Below are positions 26,156 through 39,400 of a stretch of 64,000 nucleotides of DNA, in pieces (position 1 is the stretch's first letter; every line of letters begins with the position of its first letter). The position numbers were made by a program, and so were the translations under genes. The notes beneath the pieces were generated by a model. That model saw only the letters and a list, made by a program, of their open reading frames with translations, was not told where the DNA came from and did no database searches. Origin of the DNA: Polydactylus sextarius (Eukaryota > Chordata > Actinopteri > Polynemidae); contig CM028906.1 in NCBI GenBank assembly GCA_016801845.1, forward strand, positions 11,618,501 to 11,682,500. The letters are read 5' to 3'.

Positions 26156-26859
26156 TGTTGTTTTCCCATTTTCTGCAGAGAATACGTATCTCTTCACAGT
26201 TCAGCCCTGCTAGCGTTAATACGAAGACATCTCTCTTAAGCAAAATGATAACTTTGAATGATTTTTGTCTTTGTGCAGTGCTGTGCTTCTGAGTGGTTTT
26301 GGACCATTAGAATAAAATGGTAAAAAAAAATGCAATTTGCAAATTGGGATACGTGATATGTTCAATTTATCAAAATAGATGTACTTTTCTTTCTGTGCAA
26401 TATCCTTTTCTAACCTATTATCAACCTATTGATTTGCTATTCTAAGAATTTAATATATGCTGCATAATAGTTAATATCACTTTAAAAATAATAAAAAATC
26501 CATTCATTAGGTCCAGTCTACGTGAAAATGGTGAAGAGCATTTAGGCCTGTATTTGTTTTGTTTGTGGTCCCGACAGAGGAACTCGTTCTGACGTTTGTT
26601 ACATTGTGACATCTCAATTTGAGGCTTCTGTGTAAGAATCATTAGAGCCATGTTGCCAGTATGTAAGTTGTATTCAGTGTACAGTTCAACCTCTCAGTTG
26701 CCACACAGCAGGACACTAAGATGTAATATCACAGGTGCCGTCGAGGTGTCTTTTTTATTAGATCACAAACCGCTGACTCTCTGGAAGAAGACGTTGATCA
26801 GACTGCTCAGTAAGAATCAGATGTTGCACATCAGTAGTGTTTTGAACCAGTGTAATATA

Positions 26860-28080
26860 CACTCACCGGCCACTTTATTAGGCACACCTGCCCGACTGCT
26901 TGTTAACGCAAATTTCTAATCAGCCAATCACATGGCAGCAACTTAATGCATTTAGGCATGTAGACATAGTCAAGACAATCTGCTGCAGTTCAAACCGAGC
27001 ATCAGAATGGGGAAGAAAGGTGATTTAAGTGACTTTGAACGTGGCATGGTTGTTGGTGCCAGACGGGCTGGTCTGAGTATTTCAGAAACTGCTGATCTAT
27101 TGGGATATTCACGCACAACCATCGCTAAGGTTTACAGATAAATGGTCTGAAAAAGAGAAAATATCCAGTGAGCGGCAGTTCTGTGGGCGAAAATGCCTTG
27201 TTAATGCCAGAGGTCAAAAGAGAATGGACAGACTGGTTTGAGCTGATAGAAAGGCAACAGTAACTCAAATAACCGCTTGTTAGAACCAAGGTATGCAGAA
27301 AAGCATCTCTGAACGCACAACATGTCGAACCTTAAGGCAAATGGGCTACAGCAGCAGAAGACCACACCAGGTGCCACTCCTGTCAGCTAAGAACAGGAAA
27401 CTGAGGTTATAATTCGCACAAGCTCATCGAAATTTGACAATAGAAGATTGGAAAAACGTTGCCTGGTCTAATGACTCTCGATTTCTGCTGCGACATTTGG
27501 ATGGTAGGGTCAGAATTTGGCATCAACAACATGAAAGCATGGATCCATCCTGCCTTCTATCAACGGTTCAGGCTGGTGGTGGTGGTGTAATGGTGTGGGG
27601 GATATTTTCTTGGCACTCTTTGGGCCCCTTCATACCAATTGAGCATCGTGGCAACGCCAGAGCCTACCTGAGTATTGTTGCTGACCATGTCCATCCCTTT
27701 ATGACCACAGTGTACCCATCTTCTGATGGCTACTTCCAGCAGGATAACGCACCATGTCATAAAGCTCAAATCATCTCAGACTGGTTTCTTGAACATGACA
27801 ATGAATTCACTGTATTCAAATGGCCTCCACAGTCACCAGATCTCAATCCAGTAGAGCACCTTTGGGATGTGGTGGAATGGGAGATTCGCATCATGGATGT
27901 GCAGCCGACAAATCTGCAGCAGCTGCGTGATGCTATCATGTCAATATGGACCAAACTCTCTGAGGAATGTTTCCAGTACCTTGTTGAATCTATGCCACAA
28001 AGGATTAAGGCAGTTCTGAAGGCAAAAGGGGGTCCAACCCGGTACTAGAAAGGTGTACCTAACAAAGTGGCCAGTGAGTG
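26860..28080 (+). mobile_element. Tc1/mariner-like element, near full length, with terminal repeats
   Basis: The ends read CACTCACCGGCCACTTTATT at the left and, as reverse complement, CACTCACTGGCCACTTTGTT at the right. The inverted repeats match at 27 of the first 30 positions. Both ends are flanked by the TA dinucleotide expected of a Tc1/mariner insertion (26858-26859 and 28081-28082). The 1221-bp length is normal for the group. One transposase gene, oriented plus, fills the interior but is broken. The good terminal repeats and long intact C-terminal frame suggest it is younger than the other Tc1 relics in the window. Confidence 0.9.
27007..28048 (+). pseudogene. Tc1-like transposase with DD36E spacing, inactivated
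   Basis: It starts at ATG 27007 with MGKKGDLSDFERGMVVGARR followed by AGLSISETADLLGYSRTTIA, the helix-turn-helix DNA-binding domain. An in-frame TAA at 27139-27141 and at least one frameshift there interrupt it. A further TAA at 27410-27412 replaces a Gln codon. The catalytic half is open from 27434 to the stop at 28046-28048 (204 codons). The first catalytic Asp of the DDE triad is replaced: 'WSNDSRF' where relatives have W-S-D-E. The second Asp (residue 104 of the open part, in QQDNAPCH) and the Glu (residue 141, in SPDLNPVEHLWD) remain, with 36 residues between them rather than the 34 of classical Tc1. This copy cannot be active. Confidence 0.88.
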
Positions 28081-28975
28081 TATATCTTGGCTTTCTTGTT
28101 TTATTTTGAATATTCAGTTGTGTCGAATAACTTCAAATGGGTTTCTCAATACTTTATATGCCTGAAGACAAAAAAATGCCAGACAGAAAATCAACCTTTC
28201 CTGGTCTGCTGTGCTTCCAGGCTTTACAAGGATTGGCCTTTAAAACTTTGTCACCTTTTCTTTGTTGACTGTGCTTGAGGTGTGATTGTATAATAATGTA
28301 GTTTTAGTTTTAATGCAGTACAGTTTGTTGCCGAAACATCTATCAAATATGAGTATTTCGGTGTTTGTAATGTGATGTATAAGGTCAATATTAAGTAAAA
28401 GTATAATGTCACAACTTAATGTTTTGAATGAATCAATAAAATAATTACATAATGGAGAAATTTTTACTCTTGATATTCACATTGATGGGGTCATGAGAAG
28501 TGACAACACAAACCAGAGGGGAGGGTAGACACAGACAAAATGCAATAGTCAGGCATCTGTCCACATCTGGTAAATCAACCTGCAACTCTTCAATGTCCAC
28601 ATAAGTATTTTTGTCAGAAACAGGGCAAGAGATAAGATGAGGTGAGGTACTGTCATCATTTTGTGCTACAGAATGTTAAGTAATTGAGATTCAATAAGTT
28701 CAGCATTCTGGTCATGTGGCTGTTCAAATGCAGACATACTTGAAGGCTGCAAATGTGAATGCAAAGTGAAGAAAACTACAATAACAAGGGGAAGTGATGC
28801 AATAAGCTCTGGATTCAGCTCACAGTATATCCAATTGGCAAAAACATACACATTTGCTGCTTGAAACAGCTGGTGTCCGGAAAAGTCTTCTCTGAGGACA
28901 AATCTTTGATGTGCAGAATAAAAGTGACCACCCATGAAAATGCTTGCAAATCAGGAAAAAATTGCATTTCTTTAC

Positions 28976-29240
28976 CTTGGAAACTTTTGTTGATGACAGA
29001 TGGGAAAGTATTTCCCAGAATAACCACGCTGGGGTCAATTATGATTTCACGGCTTCGACCCTGTGATCCTGTTACCTCCCGCTTCCCTCCACCAGCGTCC
29101 AGTCTCAGTGTCATCTCGTTGTCGTGTCGATCTAGGAAGACCTCATGCCATTCCCCGTTGTCGAGGCGGTAGGTGGGCAGGGTTAGGTTGTAGTCACCGT
29201 CACCAAGGTTGTAGAAAACACAGAGGAGGCCTTGGAAGAT
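28976..29240 (-). CDS. Type III cadherin exon F: core of laminin G domain 2
   Basis: Phase-0 entry after an 11.5-kb intron. The 88 codons plus one base read IFQGLLCVFYNLGDGDYNLT, then LPTYRLDNGEWHEVFLDRHD, NEMTLRLDAGGGKREVTGSQ, GRSREIIIDPSVVILGNTFP and SVINKSFQG. The 'L.DG.WH.V.LDR....M.L.LD.GGG' segment is a textbook laminin G core, and 'VVILGN.FP' is the late strand before the GC-R motif. Acceptor ctccgttatag, donor GTAAAG. The Gly codon of 'SFQG' is split, one base here and two in the next exon, producing the expected 'FQGCMRDLRLNG' join. Confidence 0.9.
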
Positions 29241-30124
29241 CTATAACGGAGAAAAAAAAGGACATTTAGAAAGATTTATTTTAATTCATTTTAACCTACA
29301 TGCCATATATATATATAGGCATATAACCATCACATACAGAAAGAAATGCAAGATGAATCTTACCATCATTAACTTAATGAGTCCGAACTGGATTCACAAA
29401 AAAGTTAGGGACCTGAAAACCACTAATAAACAGCTAGAATCAGGATGGAAACTTTCCTCCCTGCTTCTCCCATAGATTTTACTGTTTGTTTCTTAAAGCT
29501 ATGTCATTAAAGGAGTCAACCAATTTCCTTTTTTTACACATTTGAACATTTGCTGCTACAAATCATGAAGAGGCAACTTAAAAGGCAATGATGACTATGA
29601 CCGAACCAAACAAAACACTTTGTTTTGTTTTATTCTTAGCTCTTTCTCAACTGCCAGATGAATGACTCTCATTTCCTTTGTTTTGCTCTCAAAGTGGCAT
29701 CAAGCCTCATTGCTAAGAGAGTTTATGTTAGTATACCATGTCTTCCATCTAATGAAATTTCAGCTGTGATGCGGTCGTCTGACAGCTGTGAACAATCATC
29801 AGATCAAAACCTGTGACAGGTTTCAAGTCAAAATCAAAAAGTCTATTGTGAAAGTGCAAGAGAAGATATGAGTCTTCACAGGCTTCTTAAAGATGACAAC
29901 AGCCTTTATTAAATTGTCAAGGCAGAAGTTAAACTTCATGTTGACAGCTGAGTCAGTTGCTTAACACAATATATGAGATTTCAGAAAAAAACTGAGAGAC
30001 TGTGCAACAGGTGCTTGAATTTTATGTTGCTTTAAATATTGGCTTAATAAATCTAGATTTAAGTGGTGTCATATGTCCAACAGCACACTACTTTAGTACT
30101 AGTTTATTTTGTTAATTGGTTGAT

Positions 30125-30378
30125 CCACAAATGAAGCAGCAAAGAGGTAGAATGGAGGGTCACTGGTTCAAAATCCTGTCTTCTCCAGTTCACATGTTCA
30201 AGTGTCTTCGGGCAAGATACTGAACCCCAAATTGCCCCTGATGGCTTTTTAATCTGTGAATGTGACTAGTATAAACTACACATTGTGTGAATGTCAATTG
30301 CAATGTAAAGCTGTTTGAGTGGCCACCAGAAGACTAGAAAAGAGCTACATCAGTGCAGTCCATTAACCAGAGTAAATC
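30125..30378 (+). mobile_element. tRNA-derived SINE (teleost type)
   Basis: A head with a polymerase III box-B-like motif 'ggttcaaaatcc' (about 30168) is followed by 'gttcaagtgtcttcgggcaa', 'gatactgaaccccaaattgc' and 'ctgatggctttttaatctgt'. The tail reads 'aaagctgtttgagtggccac', 'agaagactagaaaagagcta' and 'agtgcagtccattaacca'. This layout and these motifs are typical of a very common teleost SINE. The tail contains the characteristic 'gcgctata...gcagtccatt' region, mutated. An old copy. Confidence 0.65.
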
Positions 30379-31805
30379 TGTATCTGCACTGTATTTACAC
30401 CTCTAAAACCACATTTGAAAAGTCTCTACAGAAACCTGCTTTCCGGGTATTATCTACAACCCTCTCTGTGAAAGGTTTCCATTGAGGACAATTTTCCTCC
30501 AAACTATAACCACCATCTGCCCGTTGATGACTAGAAATGCAGAGGCCAAAAATTTTTTTAGATGCTTCGAGGGGCACAAACCAAATGATGTTCCGTCTCT
30601 TTGTTTTTCAGCATCAAACATATCAAAACATCAGCATATCGCATAGAAAGCTTCCAAATGGCAGAATACTGCTGGGAGATATGCTGAACTGACCAGAGTC
30701 CAAGTCTTCTACTGTTTTAAAGCTAATGAGAATCTTTTAGACAATAAAACTCTGGCTAAATTGGCCAATAATCCAGATGGACTCCCTGAGGATTTGCAAA
30801 GTCCTGTATTGTAAACAGACATTTCTACCATCTGATAGTAGAATAATTTCAACTAAACCTCATTCATATAGAACAAAGATAAATGTAAACATGTTCAAAC
30901 GTGGCATCACCTGCACCCCAGAGTTTTGTCCTCTGAGCAGCAGTGATGTGTTTTATCATAATATGATCACGATGCAGTTGGGGGAGAAGCTAGGTGTCAT
31001 TTGTATCGTCGCTCTGGGCCTAACATAAATTTTAGATAAGAGACCATTCTGGTAAAGCAGACACTTTAAGTTGCAATTTGTTGACAAACATGGCCTCCTA
31101 TCAGTGTCATGAAAACACACACACATACAGAGCACACACTTTTCCAGTGCAACACCAGAAGGACCACTTGTTTCGAAAAATTGCCTTGTGAAGAAAAGAA
31201 GTAGGGACAGTGAGGGAAGAAGACAGAGACAGAGAACACAGAGAATTTATGGATGAGACTGAAAAAAATATTTTTGTCATGTTTACACAACAATCTGTTT
31301 CGCTTCACCCAGAGATCCTGCTATCACAACAAATTCATTTTGGCTTGTCTATGATGCTAATCATACATCTACTACAGAGCAATGTTCAGTTAAAACAAAC
31401 CTGCGTATGTGTGTGTGTGTGAGGGCGACAGTGAGTAAGTCCAAAGGCCATTTTACGAGGGATAGGGGAAGTGGGTGGGTCGTCCTCATTTCAATTTCAA
31501 ACCACTTCTTCCAAGAGTCCCACTGAGCATAATTTTCTCTCCTCCATCTTCCTCAGCCACTAACGCCACATAAACAGAGGGCTGATGTGTGAAGGGCAGA
31601 GAAAACTCATAGATGTAAAGAAGAAATGGGCAGCTACCATTAATGCTAACTCTCCTTCTCAATATAATGAAAACAAACAAAAAATAGAAGACAATTCAAC
31701 CATTACTCTCTCTGTCAACTTTCTTTGTACCTCTCCACTGATTTCCCTGTCTTCTATTTATTCCCTCCATTACTCTGCATCACAGACCCACCTCTCCTGT
31801 TCCCC

Positions 31806-31833
31806 CACCTCTCTCTCTCTCTCTCTCTCTCCA
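31806..31833. repeat. (CT)n microsatellite
   Basis: About 13 CT units inside a pyrimidine-rich stretch. Confidence 0.85.
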
Positions 31834-32059
31834 GTCACTTCTCCCCTTACAGCAGCTGAGTAAAGAGCTGGAAGGCTCCAAGGTTGTTTAGTTGGAGAAC
31901 CGTGGCTCATTTCAAGGCTCTGTGATGAAGTATTAATTATATTTAGAATCCACTGGGCCACTGCTTTTTAACCAGACGCACTCACAGCCACCTGATTTTA
32001 CCCCCAATTAAAGCTGAGCAGAGCACAGCAATTTGGCTCCTGTTTCGCTCCCTGGGTGG

Positions 32060-32121
32060 TGTGCGTGTGTGTGTGTGTGTGTTTGCATTTGTGTGTGTGT
32101 GTGTGTGTGTGCGTGTGTGTA
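32060..32121. repeat. Interrupted (GT)n microsatellite
   Basis: Two GT runs (about 32065-32082 and 32091-32120) separated by 'tttgcattt'. Confidence 0.9.
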
Positions 32122-32484
32122 GGTATGCATGAGTTTGTGGTGGTGTGAGCCTTTGCAGGGGACGCATACACTAGGTGTGCATGAAGGTGTGTGAGACTTT
32201 TTGAATAAACAGTCCCACAGCAGGGACAGTTCCTGTTCCCCTGATGCTCCCTGCAACACACTGCAGCCTTTCACTACCACAGACATGTGCAGATGATGAG
32301 TTAATCTGCCCTTTTCTCATGATTAAATAATGTGCAAATCGAGATTATCTGCACATATGAGTCGCTAATGCATGCTTCTCCATTTTAAGTTAGACTGGGA
32401 ACTGAACTATACACTAGAAACTCAGACTGACAGTTCACCTCCAGATATCTGACTGGTAACACACTGCTTTACAGTCAGGATATT

Positions 32485-32508
<24 letters not shown>
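32485..32508. repeat. Poly-A run (A24)
   Basis: Uninterrupted A run. No retroelement body was recognised upstream of it. Confidence 0.9.
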
Positions 32509-32519
<11 letters not shown>

Positions 32520-33539
32520 AAACAATATACTGTTGTGGAAAACAGCACCAATTTGAATCATTTCCAGCCTAAAGGCTGATGAGTGTAATTTATGTTAAAA
32601 GCTCTGGAGCGCCAGCTTGGTGTTGATCTGCAGGTTTTAATATGTTTTGTTAATTTACAAATAATTCTGTAGATTTTTGAGTTGGAAAACCAAAAGCAAT
32701 TTGGTCCTAATTGTGAAAAAGCCAGCATTTTTTTTGAACAACATCCAGTTTTAGGAGTAGTATGGACTAAAAATGTAAAAGTACCTCTCTGGAGCCTGTG
32801 TTGGCTTTATCCCTTTGTGAGCCACAGTAGAAATATGGCAGTCTCCGAGAAGGAGGACCTGCTGCCTAAAATCACAATTGTTAGTTTCAGGTGACACAAA
32901 TGATGAAATATTCAGAGATTATATTCTATTCCTTCCAATAGACCCCAATAAATCCTAAATTTGGGTCCCCAAAAACTCAAATTAACATTTATTTATTTCC
33001 TTTTATTACACTTTATTCTCTATATTCTATGAATTGTATGTTTGCTTGTCTAAAAGTAAGTTTTTTTCCTCTTTAGTTCATTTGCTGTGTGATGTCTTGC
33101 TTTGTCCTCTGTGTCATTCTTCAAAAATGAATGTCATTCTAAAGTCAGGATAATTGGCTTGTAAGAATAAATGAGCCAAACAGTGTGAACTGTGAGGATC
33201 CCTGTGGAGTTTTCTTGTAAACAAACAAATAAATTATGTTTACATTTGATGTTTCTCAACAAAACGCTGCACTTATGAGTTATCATCTTTCCGCATTGTG
33301 GTTCTTATCGCTCCTAACCTTCCTGTGAGAATGGGAAGGGTGTAAACAAGCATGTGCTCCCACTGAGACACAACATTTCCACAACTGCTACTTTCCACCT
33401 GTTTGTCAGGAACTTCACAGGTACAGTGTAGTGAGTGGGAGGTTCGTGCTGTTCCCCGCACATACTACCTAAAGCTCTGGCTTGCTCCTGATTCAACAGG
33501 TAAATGGAAGTCCTGATTAAAAAAATTCCAGTGTTACTG

Positions 33540-34425
33540 ATATTCAGTGGCCACTATATTCTGTACAATTCAACAGAATTGCTCTGCCATTAAGTCCACT
33601 TCTATAATGCCCAATGTCTATAGGCAATGTACCTTTAATGATTTCTAGTCAGTGGGTATGATATTGGTTTTACATATTAAAGTTTTTGTGTTGGAAGAAA
33701 GAACCTTTGACAAAGGCTGAACTGTGAAGGACAGACAACTAACTCAAAGCTTCCAAACTGGTCCAAAGAAGGAAAACTGGTGAACCAGTGCCTGAATCAT
33801 AAGTGACCAATCCTAAAACTGATATCTGTGGGGAATAAAGGCTGATCAACATGGTCTGATCCAACAGTAGCTTAAAAAAGTCAATACTGGTTTATGTAGA
33901 AATGAGTCAGAACAAACAGTGCATCAAAGTTTGTTGTGTAAAGGACTGTGCAGCTGCAGATTGATTAAGGTATCAATGCTGATCACCACCAAATGCACCT
34001 ACAGTGAACATGTGAGCATTAAAGCTAGCCCACAAAGTAAGGACCAGTTCTGAAGAAATAAGACAACCTGGTCTGATAAAACATGTTTTCCTTTTCATCA
34101 TAAGAATGACTGAGTGTTTCTTGTTTGCAAGACGTGGCACCAGATTGCACTATGGGAAGAAGGTACGCTGCTGAAGGCAGTGACCCCTTAGGATGATTTC
34201 AGGATGTGAGGAACACAAGTTTATGGTGTTGACTTGGCTCCAAATTCCCAAGATCTCAGTCCAATCAAGCTTCTGTGGGATGTGATGGACAAACAAAGTC
34301 CCGTCCAATAACATCTTTGTTCCAGACACCTTTGCACCTTCAGAGGTCTAGTGGAGTCCAGGCCTTAATAGGTCAAGGCTACTCAATATAAGGCAGCTGG
34401 TTAGAATGTTATGGCTCATTGGTAA
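33540..34425 (+). mobile_element. Tc1-like element with internal deletion
   Basis: The left part reads 'attcaacagaattgctctgccattaag', 'atgcccaatgtctataggca' and 'tcagtgggtatgatattggt', a 5' flank I recognise from a teleost Tc1-like family. Decayed transposase sequence follows, with 'gaaggaaaactggtgaacca', 'gcaccagattgcactatggg' and, at 34225-34290, 'ttgacttggctccaaattcc' and 'aagatctcagtccaatcaag' (the final catalytic Glu region). About 0.3 kb of the catalytic core is missing between 'atgggaagaaggtac' and the 'tatggtgttgacttgg' block. It ends near 'tctagtggagtccaggcctt' and a degraded terminus. Inactive. Confidence 0.65.
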
Positions 34426-36371
34426 ATAATTATTTTGTGGTGGCTCCACACTGACCATGGCTTCCAGAATATGGGTCACTCTCACTGTGACAAGTGATGA
34501 AAAGCATGTGCAGAGCATCCTAACCAGTCAGGATATTACATGTGCTGCACTAACTTCTGTTTCCTTATATAACATTGTTATCCATTTTCCTAAAGATTAG
34601 TCTTTTTTAAAATCGTGTTTGTATATATTTACTCTACCAAAGCAGTGAAGCACATCACAAACTTCATCTCACAGAAGATAAAAAAGTCAAAAGTCAAAAG
34701 TCAAATCATTTTTAAGTTTGGAAGATTAAATGTTCATGACTTGAACACTGCATACGCAGCAGTGACTGTATATGTGTACCAGCTTCCACCAAAGGCAATA
34801 ATAATAATCAAATTGTGAAAGTGCTGAATAATAATCTCCTCTGCAGTGTTGAATAATAATCTTTATTCTGTACATTTTAATAATATTCACAAATATTTAA
34901 TACAGTATAGTAATAATAGTGTTTACTTTGTGCTCAGTCATCATCTGCCTGCAAAACACAACTGCATAGGAGACGAGACAGAAGACCGGACTGAGTTAAT
35001 ATTTGATGTTATAAACATTAATTCAAGACAGATAGATTGTGTTATCATTCTTAAGATTTTACCCATATGTTCGTTGCTATATGTATCAATACTGTGTTGA
35101 TAGATACTACGATAATAATCTCTACATTGCATTTTGTTCACTCCAATATCAGTGTAATGTCATCACAACAAAGTAAAAGAGAGATGAAAAGAAGGCAAGC
35201 AGATGCCAGAAACTCTGAGATGAGTTAGAAAGGGCCAAAATGAGATTGAAAAAGTAAAATTAAGGCAAGAAGCAATGATGGAGAGAAAAAAAGCAGAGCA
35301 AACAAACAGAGCTAAAAATACAGGACCAAAGAGACTGAAATAGTGGGGGAAAAGTACAGGAAGTACATGGCTGAGTCTGACTACTACATTTCAAACTTTA
35401 TCATAATCTCAACCTAAAGAAAATCTTCACCAGTGCAGTAATATTCAGTGCAGCACATACATTCATAACATAACTAATTTTCAGGGTCAATCCACATTTC
35501 TCTAACCTGCCAATCATTTAACATTTTCAGCTCAGAAATTCACAGAGCTGCAGTTTTAATATTATTTAATAACCTTGGCCTGGGAATCTGAGAGAGCTAG
35601 TGGCTGAAAGATAAAAACAATCAGCACTTCTTATTATCTTATTCACCAGATTGTTAGTACTGCTGCTAAGGCTTCTGTTGGGGGGTGGGAGTTTGAAATG
35701 TGCAGTTTAATGGCTAGAATAAGAGCTGGAAATGGACACTATGGTCACACAGCATGACAGTAACGGAGACAAAATGGCCCCAACATAAGTTCTAGTGCCC
35801 AAGTGATTAGTTAACGATCAATACAGTATGAATACTGCAGCAGATTTCCTACTTAACATAGCACAACTTAAATACATAACAAAACCAACCATCAGTTCAC
35901 TTAAATTAACAGCTACACTGGTTGTGTCTGATTCTGGCAAAGACTGTAACAACTCAGTCACATATGATATGATATCACTGCACAGACCAGAAGACCAGAA
36001 TACAGTGACATGCAGGCTGAAAGTGGGGCCATAAATGGTTATGGGTCGTAGAATTCAGGGTTCATATTGTGGTGGGGAAAATAGTGCATTTTGGACAGCA
36101 GTGATTTATAGTATAGCGCCACTCGCAGGGCACCAGCTGGAACAGGAAATGAGAAGGGTAAATGGGATGAGAAATTTATTTTTTGCTCTCTTTTCATTTT
36201 TGGAAGTGGCAAGCCGAGTTTTGGTTGTTTGAACTTCACAAATTGGATATGTGCTTGTTAGGATTAATGGGTAGAATCATGTGTCTCCCACTAATATTTT
36301 AACATAGAAACTCTATAATTTAATGGAAAGTGCACTGATTGTAAAACAGGCTTGTACTGACATCAGCCACT

Positions 36372-36401
36372 CAGCTGTGGCAACAGAAGTTGCCACAGCT
36401 G
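36372..36401. repeat. Perfect 13-bp hairpin with 4-base loop
   Basis: The arm CAGCTGTGGCAAC is followed by AGAA and the exact reverse complement GTTGCCACAGCTG. It lies in the large intron, with a T-rich tract just after. It could be the core of a very small inverted-repeat element. No TA or other duplication is evident at its edges. Confidence 0.85.
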
Positions 36402-39400
36402 TTTTTTTCTCCTTTTCTAAAGGTTTTGCTAAATCTGTTCATGATGTGGCTCAACATGGAATATCTCCTTCCTTGTCATTGATTCTCCAGGTATCTTGAG
36501 CTCTATGCAGGGATGTTTCCTCATCTAGTGTTTTGATAGCAGTCCATCCTCACAATCCAAAATCTCCAGAAGGTGTTAAAGTTTTGGTGAGATCTGCCAA
36601 CTGTGAGATGTTGATTCATATGATTGGTTTGTTTGTTTATTTATTTATTTGTCAGCAGGACTGCACAAAAAGTAATAATGAACTGATCTGCACTCACCTT
36701 GGATGAATGGAGCTTGGGCAGTTATGGTTAAAGGAGAGGTTCCAGAAATTTGAAATTGAGCAAGTACATTACAATTAAGATACAGGGATCAGGTTGTGGG
36801 GTGGGCAGCAGCCCCTATCAAAACAGAGAAATATGACTCCAAGGTGCAGTCACATGTAAGTTAGTTGATGAACACTCAGTGAATCATAGGACTGCCTCTG
36901 AGAAAGAATCTTTCTTTCGTGAGGTCTTCTGGTAGCATTAGGCAGCATTTCCACAGGTAACTCTGTGACACTTATTATAAGCTATAGTTCATTGTCCGTC
37001 TCTGTGAAAACAATAATAGGAGCTCTTCTGGCCCAGTCCTTCATGGCAGTTGCCATAGCAACCAAGGTTGCAGCACAAACCCTTGAAGATATGATAAATG
37101 GAAACTCAGGTGGCAGGAGTAAACAGTCCTAACACTTATACCCTGTAGGGTCAACAATTATACAAGTGTCCTCTAAGAAGGACATTCAATTTTGCCAAGA
37201 ATAAACAGTGACATCTGTAACGATCGTGATTAAATTCTCAACACAATCTTAATGTGGTTCCATGAAGAATGTCCTTATTCAACAAATAGTAATTATATGA
37301 GTATTATATGTGTGTATGTGTGTATGGTATTAATATGCCCTGACAGGAACACTGGAACAATACTCACTATTTACTTGTAATGTCCTCTTCATTTTGCTCA
37401 ACAAAGCATCAATAAAAGCTTGTGTTGAAATACCAAAAATGCAATATGTGGGGGTGGAGGATTTGGAGCTGTTTAAAGGCACCTTGACAAATATAACAGT
37501 TGAGTAACAAAAACCTTCTTTGTTAAAAGAAAGCTCTTTATTCTGGTGTTTTATGACTGATGAAAAATGTTTTACAGGCCATGCTCACCTTTGCAACCTC
37601 TAAAGACATCTTGACACAAGTTTGTAGTGATCTCATTGGACCAGTCAACCAAATGGGTAAGAAAAAAACACCACACAAATATAACCCTGAATGATGTGTA
37701 TCAGTGTATTCCTACCTTAAAAGCCTATAATCATCCCATGAAAAGGTTGCAATCTACCCCCATACATTGTGTGACTAATAAACATTTTATACTCATATAC
37801 ACCTGAGCTGCATCCATTCAATGCTGTGAGAGAAAGCTGTGAACCTTTTGACATTATTAGATTGGCATTTGTTTGGAATTGCCATGCATTCGTCTTTGAC
37901 AATATTTCAATATTTTGGTTTATATTATAATATTTTATAATATTTTAATATATTGGAGTGGAGTTGTTCCAATCCCAATGCTTGTACTGTTCTCCATAAA
38001 TCAACAATTACACTAAATTAACTACAAAAACTAACCACTTGTAATCTAAGAGGGAAAAAGTAGCTTGGAACAAAGAAAATGCAATATATTTAACTAACCA
38101 TGCCGTTTTAATTCAAGTCACACAACAGCAGAAACAAAAAGCTCTCCACATTGTGAGTTTGCAGGCAGCCAAGAGTAACGCATACCAATTCCTCCCTTTG
38201 ATTAAAAGCACACAGAACTATTACAGTGAAAAACACAATCCTGCCTATATTGACTATATTTCAAAGAGCATTGTAGGGGTTTCCAGTGTTTCACTGAAGA
38301 GGGGTTACTTCATAAGATTACACACGTTTTCATGCTATCTGCACCCAGGAATAAATGCACTATTTATAGTGGATAAATGAAGTGAACTTGCTCTCTCTGT
38401 GTCTCTGCTGAGGGGGCAGTGTGGCATTTAAGAGGAAATGAAGGAATGATAGATAGGAAGTGAGAGACAGATGGATGACAGACAGGGTTCAGAGGAGAGG
38501 TTATAACACGAGATGGCTGTGGTAAGGATAATCATCATCACTTTAGACGCTCATGTTTGATCAACACCTAAGGCCACAGTGTGAGGTGAGACATGGCAGG
38601 AGAAGAGGACTTGGAAGGTTTTGCATGATTTCAGAAAATAAAACATGGGCATGAGCAAAGAAACTGAAGTGGAAAAAAGTAGGAAAGTAAAAGCCTTCAA
38701 GACAAATAACCACCAATAAATTTTAATGTATTCAGTCTCAGCAATGTGCTTTGTTCACAGCAGTGAAATCTAAGTTCTGAGAACTGTAGCATATCTATGG
38801 TACTTTACAGTACATCATTGTAAGCAAAATAATAAAATACAATAAACCTGAAATGTAAAGGTTTAGTGCATATGATTAATTGGCATCTACTGCATACATT
38901 AAAAAAGTGTAACACCCAGTTTATAGAGCCAGTGTTTGGTTTGCCCATTCTGTGCTAATGTAGAAACAGAACAGTGAAATGTGGTGGACTCAGTGTAAGG
39001 GGATGTGTTAAATACTACCTGTAAACGGCTCATTCTAATGAAAACACAATTATTCTCTGTTTCATTTGATTATACCCTAATGATAACATCATAATGAATC
39101 TTGCATTTCTTCAATTTCATCACAAATTCACTGCATGTACCCTTGAAACATTCAAAATGGGAATTAGTGCAACATTGGTCATACAACTAAATGAACTATT
39201 CAGAATGTTGCACACAGATGTGCTTTGTTTTCAAGATTGACATGAGAAAATCACTATCGTGTGTAACTGGCATTTTATGGCTACGCACTGAGCAAGCAGT
39301 GGAGATGGAGCAGTCAGGTCAGGTAGATATTGGCTGAACAATGAAAAAAACAAACAAACAAAAACATGTACCCACTGTTACTAAGAAAGTAATTAAAGTT

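Larger units (their letters stand above)
19472..28975 (-). other. Intron F-G (9.5 kb)
   Basis: Inferred from flanking splice sites. It contains a SINE-like fragment (20795-20925), a CT-rich tract (21950-22200), an A28 run (24288-24315), the defective LINE at 24560-26155 and the Tc1-like element at 26860-28080. A block at 20440-20740 resembles dispersed repeat sequence (tandem-like 'gtagtgcaaatcagtgcagtaaagta' motifs and a GC-richer end), but I cannot name it. 22230-24280 and 28090-28970 show nothing specific. Confidence 0.8.
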
